Assembly (NCBI GenBank): GCA_020726205.1
Contig: DYTA01000061.1
Location: 1-6,800, forward strand
Reading direction: 5' to 3'
DNA length: 6,800 nt
From: Nitrosospira multiformis
Lineage (GTDB): Bacteria; Pseudomonadota; Gammaproteobacteria; Burkholderiales; UBA11063
Under the pieces are notes generated by a model. The model saw only the letters and a list, made by a program, of their open reading frames with translations, did no database searches and was not told the DNA's origin. Every line of letters starts with the position of its first letter. Position 1 is the first letter of the stretch. The position numbers and the translations under genes were made by a program. Shown here in pieces: positions 6,064 through 6,800 of the stretch.

Positions 6064-6583
6064 TTAATCGGTTGTAAAATTTGTAAAAAAAGCAACTTTT
6101 CCATTTTTAAATACCAAAAAATTTATATCGCCAGAAGCAACATTAAACAAGTTGAATGCTACAAGTATTAGCTTAGGCTCACCAAAATAGTTATAAAAAC
6201 TATTCCAAAATATTTCCAACTTGTCTGGCTGCATTCTAAAATAATTTGAGTGCGACAAGCAACTCCCTTTTGATAATAATTGAAATAGTTGCTTTTTCCC
6301 TTCATCTTCAACTAATATTTAAAAAAAATCTTCTTTAACTGCGGTAGTTTTAATAAAATTTAGCGATAAATAAGTAATGTAAGGTTCAGGTAATTGTCTG
6401 ATAAATGAATCGGCAGCAAATGCAATGTTTTGATTGGTTATCGGTCCGCGCGTTTCAATTTTCGGCAATATACAAATTGCGAGAATAAAACGGTTTAAAA
6501 TCGTCGGAATAACCGCCTTCTGAGATTAATTTGCTTAATTTCATCGCTTTTGTTGACAAATCTGACGTGCTTTTTAAAAACAT
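6064..6583 (-). pseudogene. Decayed gene of unknown family (one frameshift, one in-frame stop)
   Basis: Reading the minus strand from ATG at 6583 gives 42 codons starting MFLKSTSDLSTKAM and including SEGGYSDDFKPFYSRNLYI, then a stop at 6455-6457. Shifting by one base near 6460-6485 opens the next frame: ILPKIETRGPITNQNI, AFAADSFIRQLPEPY, then KTTAVKEDFF and a TAA at 6319-6321. The same frame continues at once with ILVEDEGKKQLFQLLSK, FRMQPDKLEIFWNSFYNY and GDINFLVFKNGKVAF to a stop at 6064-6066. The residue composition is protein-like across both frames, and the total of 520 nt equals 173 codons plus one base, consistent with a single-base insertion. A TAA six codons before the ATG argues that 6583 is near the true start. 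I do not recognise the family. Alternatives are two unrelated fragments, or sequencing errors in a live gene of about 172 residues. Confidence 0.55.
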
Positions 6584-6722
6584 TGTAATTGCAAGTAATT
6601 ATGAATATGAATTATATTTTAGACTTGATTAATTCTTTTAAATAGCTAATAAAAATAACGTTACAACTAAGAACTAACAAATTTGAATGGTAGAAAATTT
6701 TGTACAAAATAATAAATTAATC
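6584..6722. other. Short intergenic stretch upstream of the pseudogene
   Basis: It is very AT-rich, with stops in all frames. It would have been the promoter region of the minus-strand pseudogene, but no exact TAnnTTTG match was found on that strand. Nothing else can be supported here. Confidence 0.4.
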
Positions 6723-6800
6723 TCAAACAGTTACTTTTTTTTTAAAACTAAGTTTTAAAGCTTCTTGCAAAATTAAATCCCCGATGGAATTTGTTTTTTT
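6723..6800 (-). CDS. Possible partial coding segment running off the right edge
   Basis: The minus strand is open from the window edge for 25 codons, including KKTNSIGDLILQEALKLSFK, to a TGA at 6723-6725. The composition is protein-like and has no start codon inside the window, so it could be the C-terminal end of a gene that begins outside. Alternatively it could be the N-terminal end of a broken one: the 'TNSIGDLI' pattern is loosely like the start of DUF721/DciA-like proteins, a resemblance too weak to rely on. An inverted repeat (tttaaaac/gttttaaa, 6741-6759) lies inside it. Confidence 0.25.
   Translation of the reverse strand, partial: KKTNSIGDLILQEALKLSFKKKVTV

Noticed and set aside
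6741..6759. tttaaaac/gttttaaa hairpin as a terminator
   Set aside because: It is a perfect 8-bp stem but entirely A/T apart from one pair. The T-run precedes it on the plus strand and As follow it on the minus strand, so it does not have terminator polarity on either strand.

Overview
The window is AT-rich throughout (estimated by eye, well under 35% G+C). It looks like a chromosome fragment from a member of the Bacteroidota. The grounds are a DUF4249 lipoprotein next to a TonB-dependent receptor with an N-terminal carboxypeptidase-regulatory-like domain, a lipoprotein with the acidic 'CNKDE' start typical of surface-exported Bacteroidota lipoproteins, the absence of clear Shine-Dalgarno sequences, and matches to the Bacteroidota -7 promoter motif TAnnTTTG. 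No rRNA, tRNA, CRISPR array, transposase or phage gene was seen.

Layout. Positions 1-293 are a minisatellite-like array: five degenerate 21-bp units, then four 42-bp units in an A-B-A-B order, with T-tracts about every 21 bp. Positions 294-995 hold no credible gene. They contain the left copy of a 42-bp dispersed repeat (510-551), a long A/T tract with a TAnnTTTG match (690-697), and a possible long leader with a 16-bp perfect palindrome (858-873) and a long-armed inverted repeat (900-939). Three genes follow on the plus strand. The first (996-2216) encodes an unrecognised, probably surface-exposed lipoprotein and is closed by a strong hairpin (2228-2253). The next two form a tight pair: a DUF4249 lipoprotein (2314-3267) and a TonB-dependent outer-membrane receptor (3288-5654), separated by 20 bp. 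The pair ends at a bulged hairpin and T-run (5683-5750) that contains the right copy of the dispersed repeat (5699-5740). The right end is mostly non-coding, but carries a decayed minus-strand gene (6064-6583, one frameshift and one in-frame stop) and a short open segment running off the edge (6723-6800).

How the genes fit together. The DUF4249 protein and the receptor probably form one outer-membrane complex, with the receptor as a TonB-driven channel and the lipoprotein as its accessory. The substrate cannot be read from the sequence. The upstream lipoprotein is separated from them by a terminator, so a functional link is only suggested by proximity. The most notable points are the helically phased T-tract array, the pair of direct repeats about 5.2 kb apart bracketing the three genes, and the pseudogene that has to be pieced together across two reading frames.
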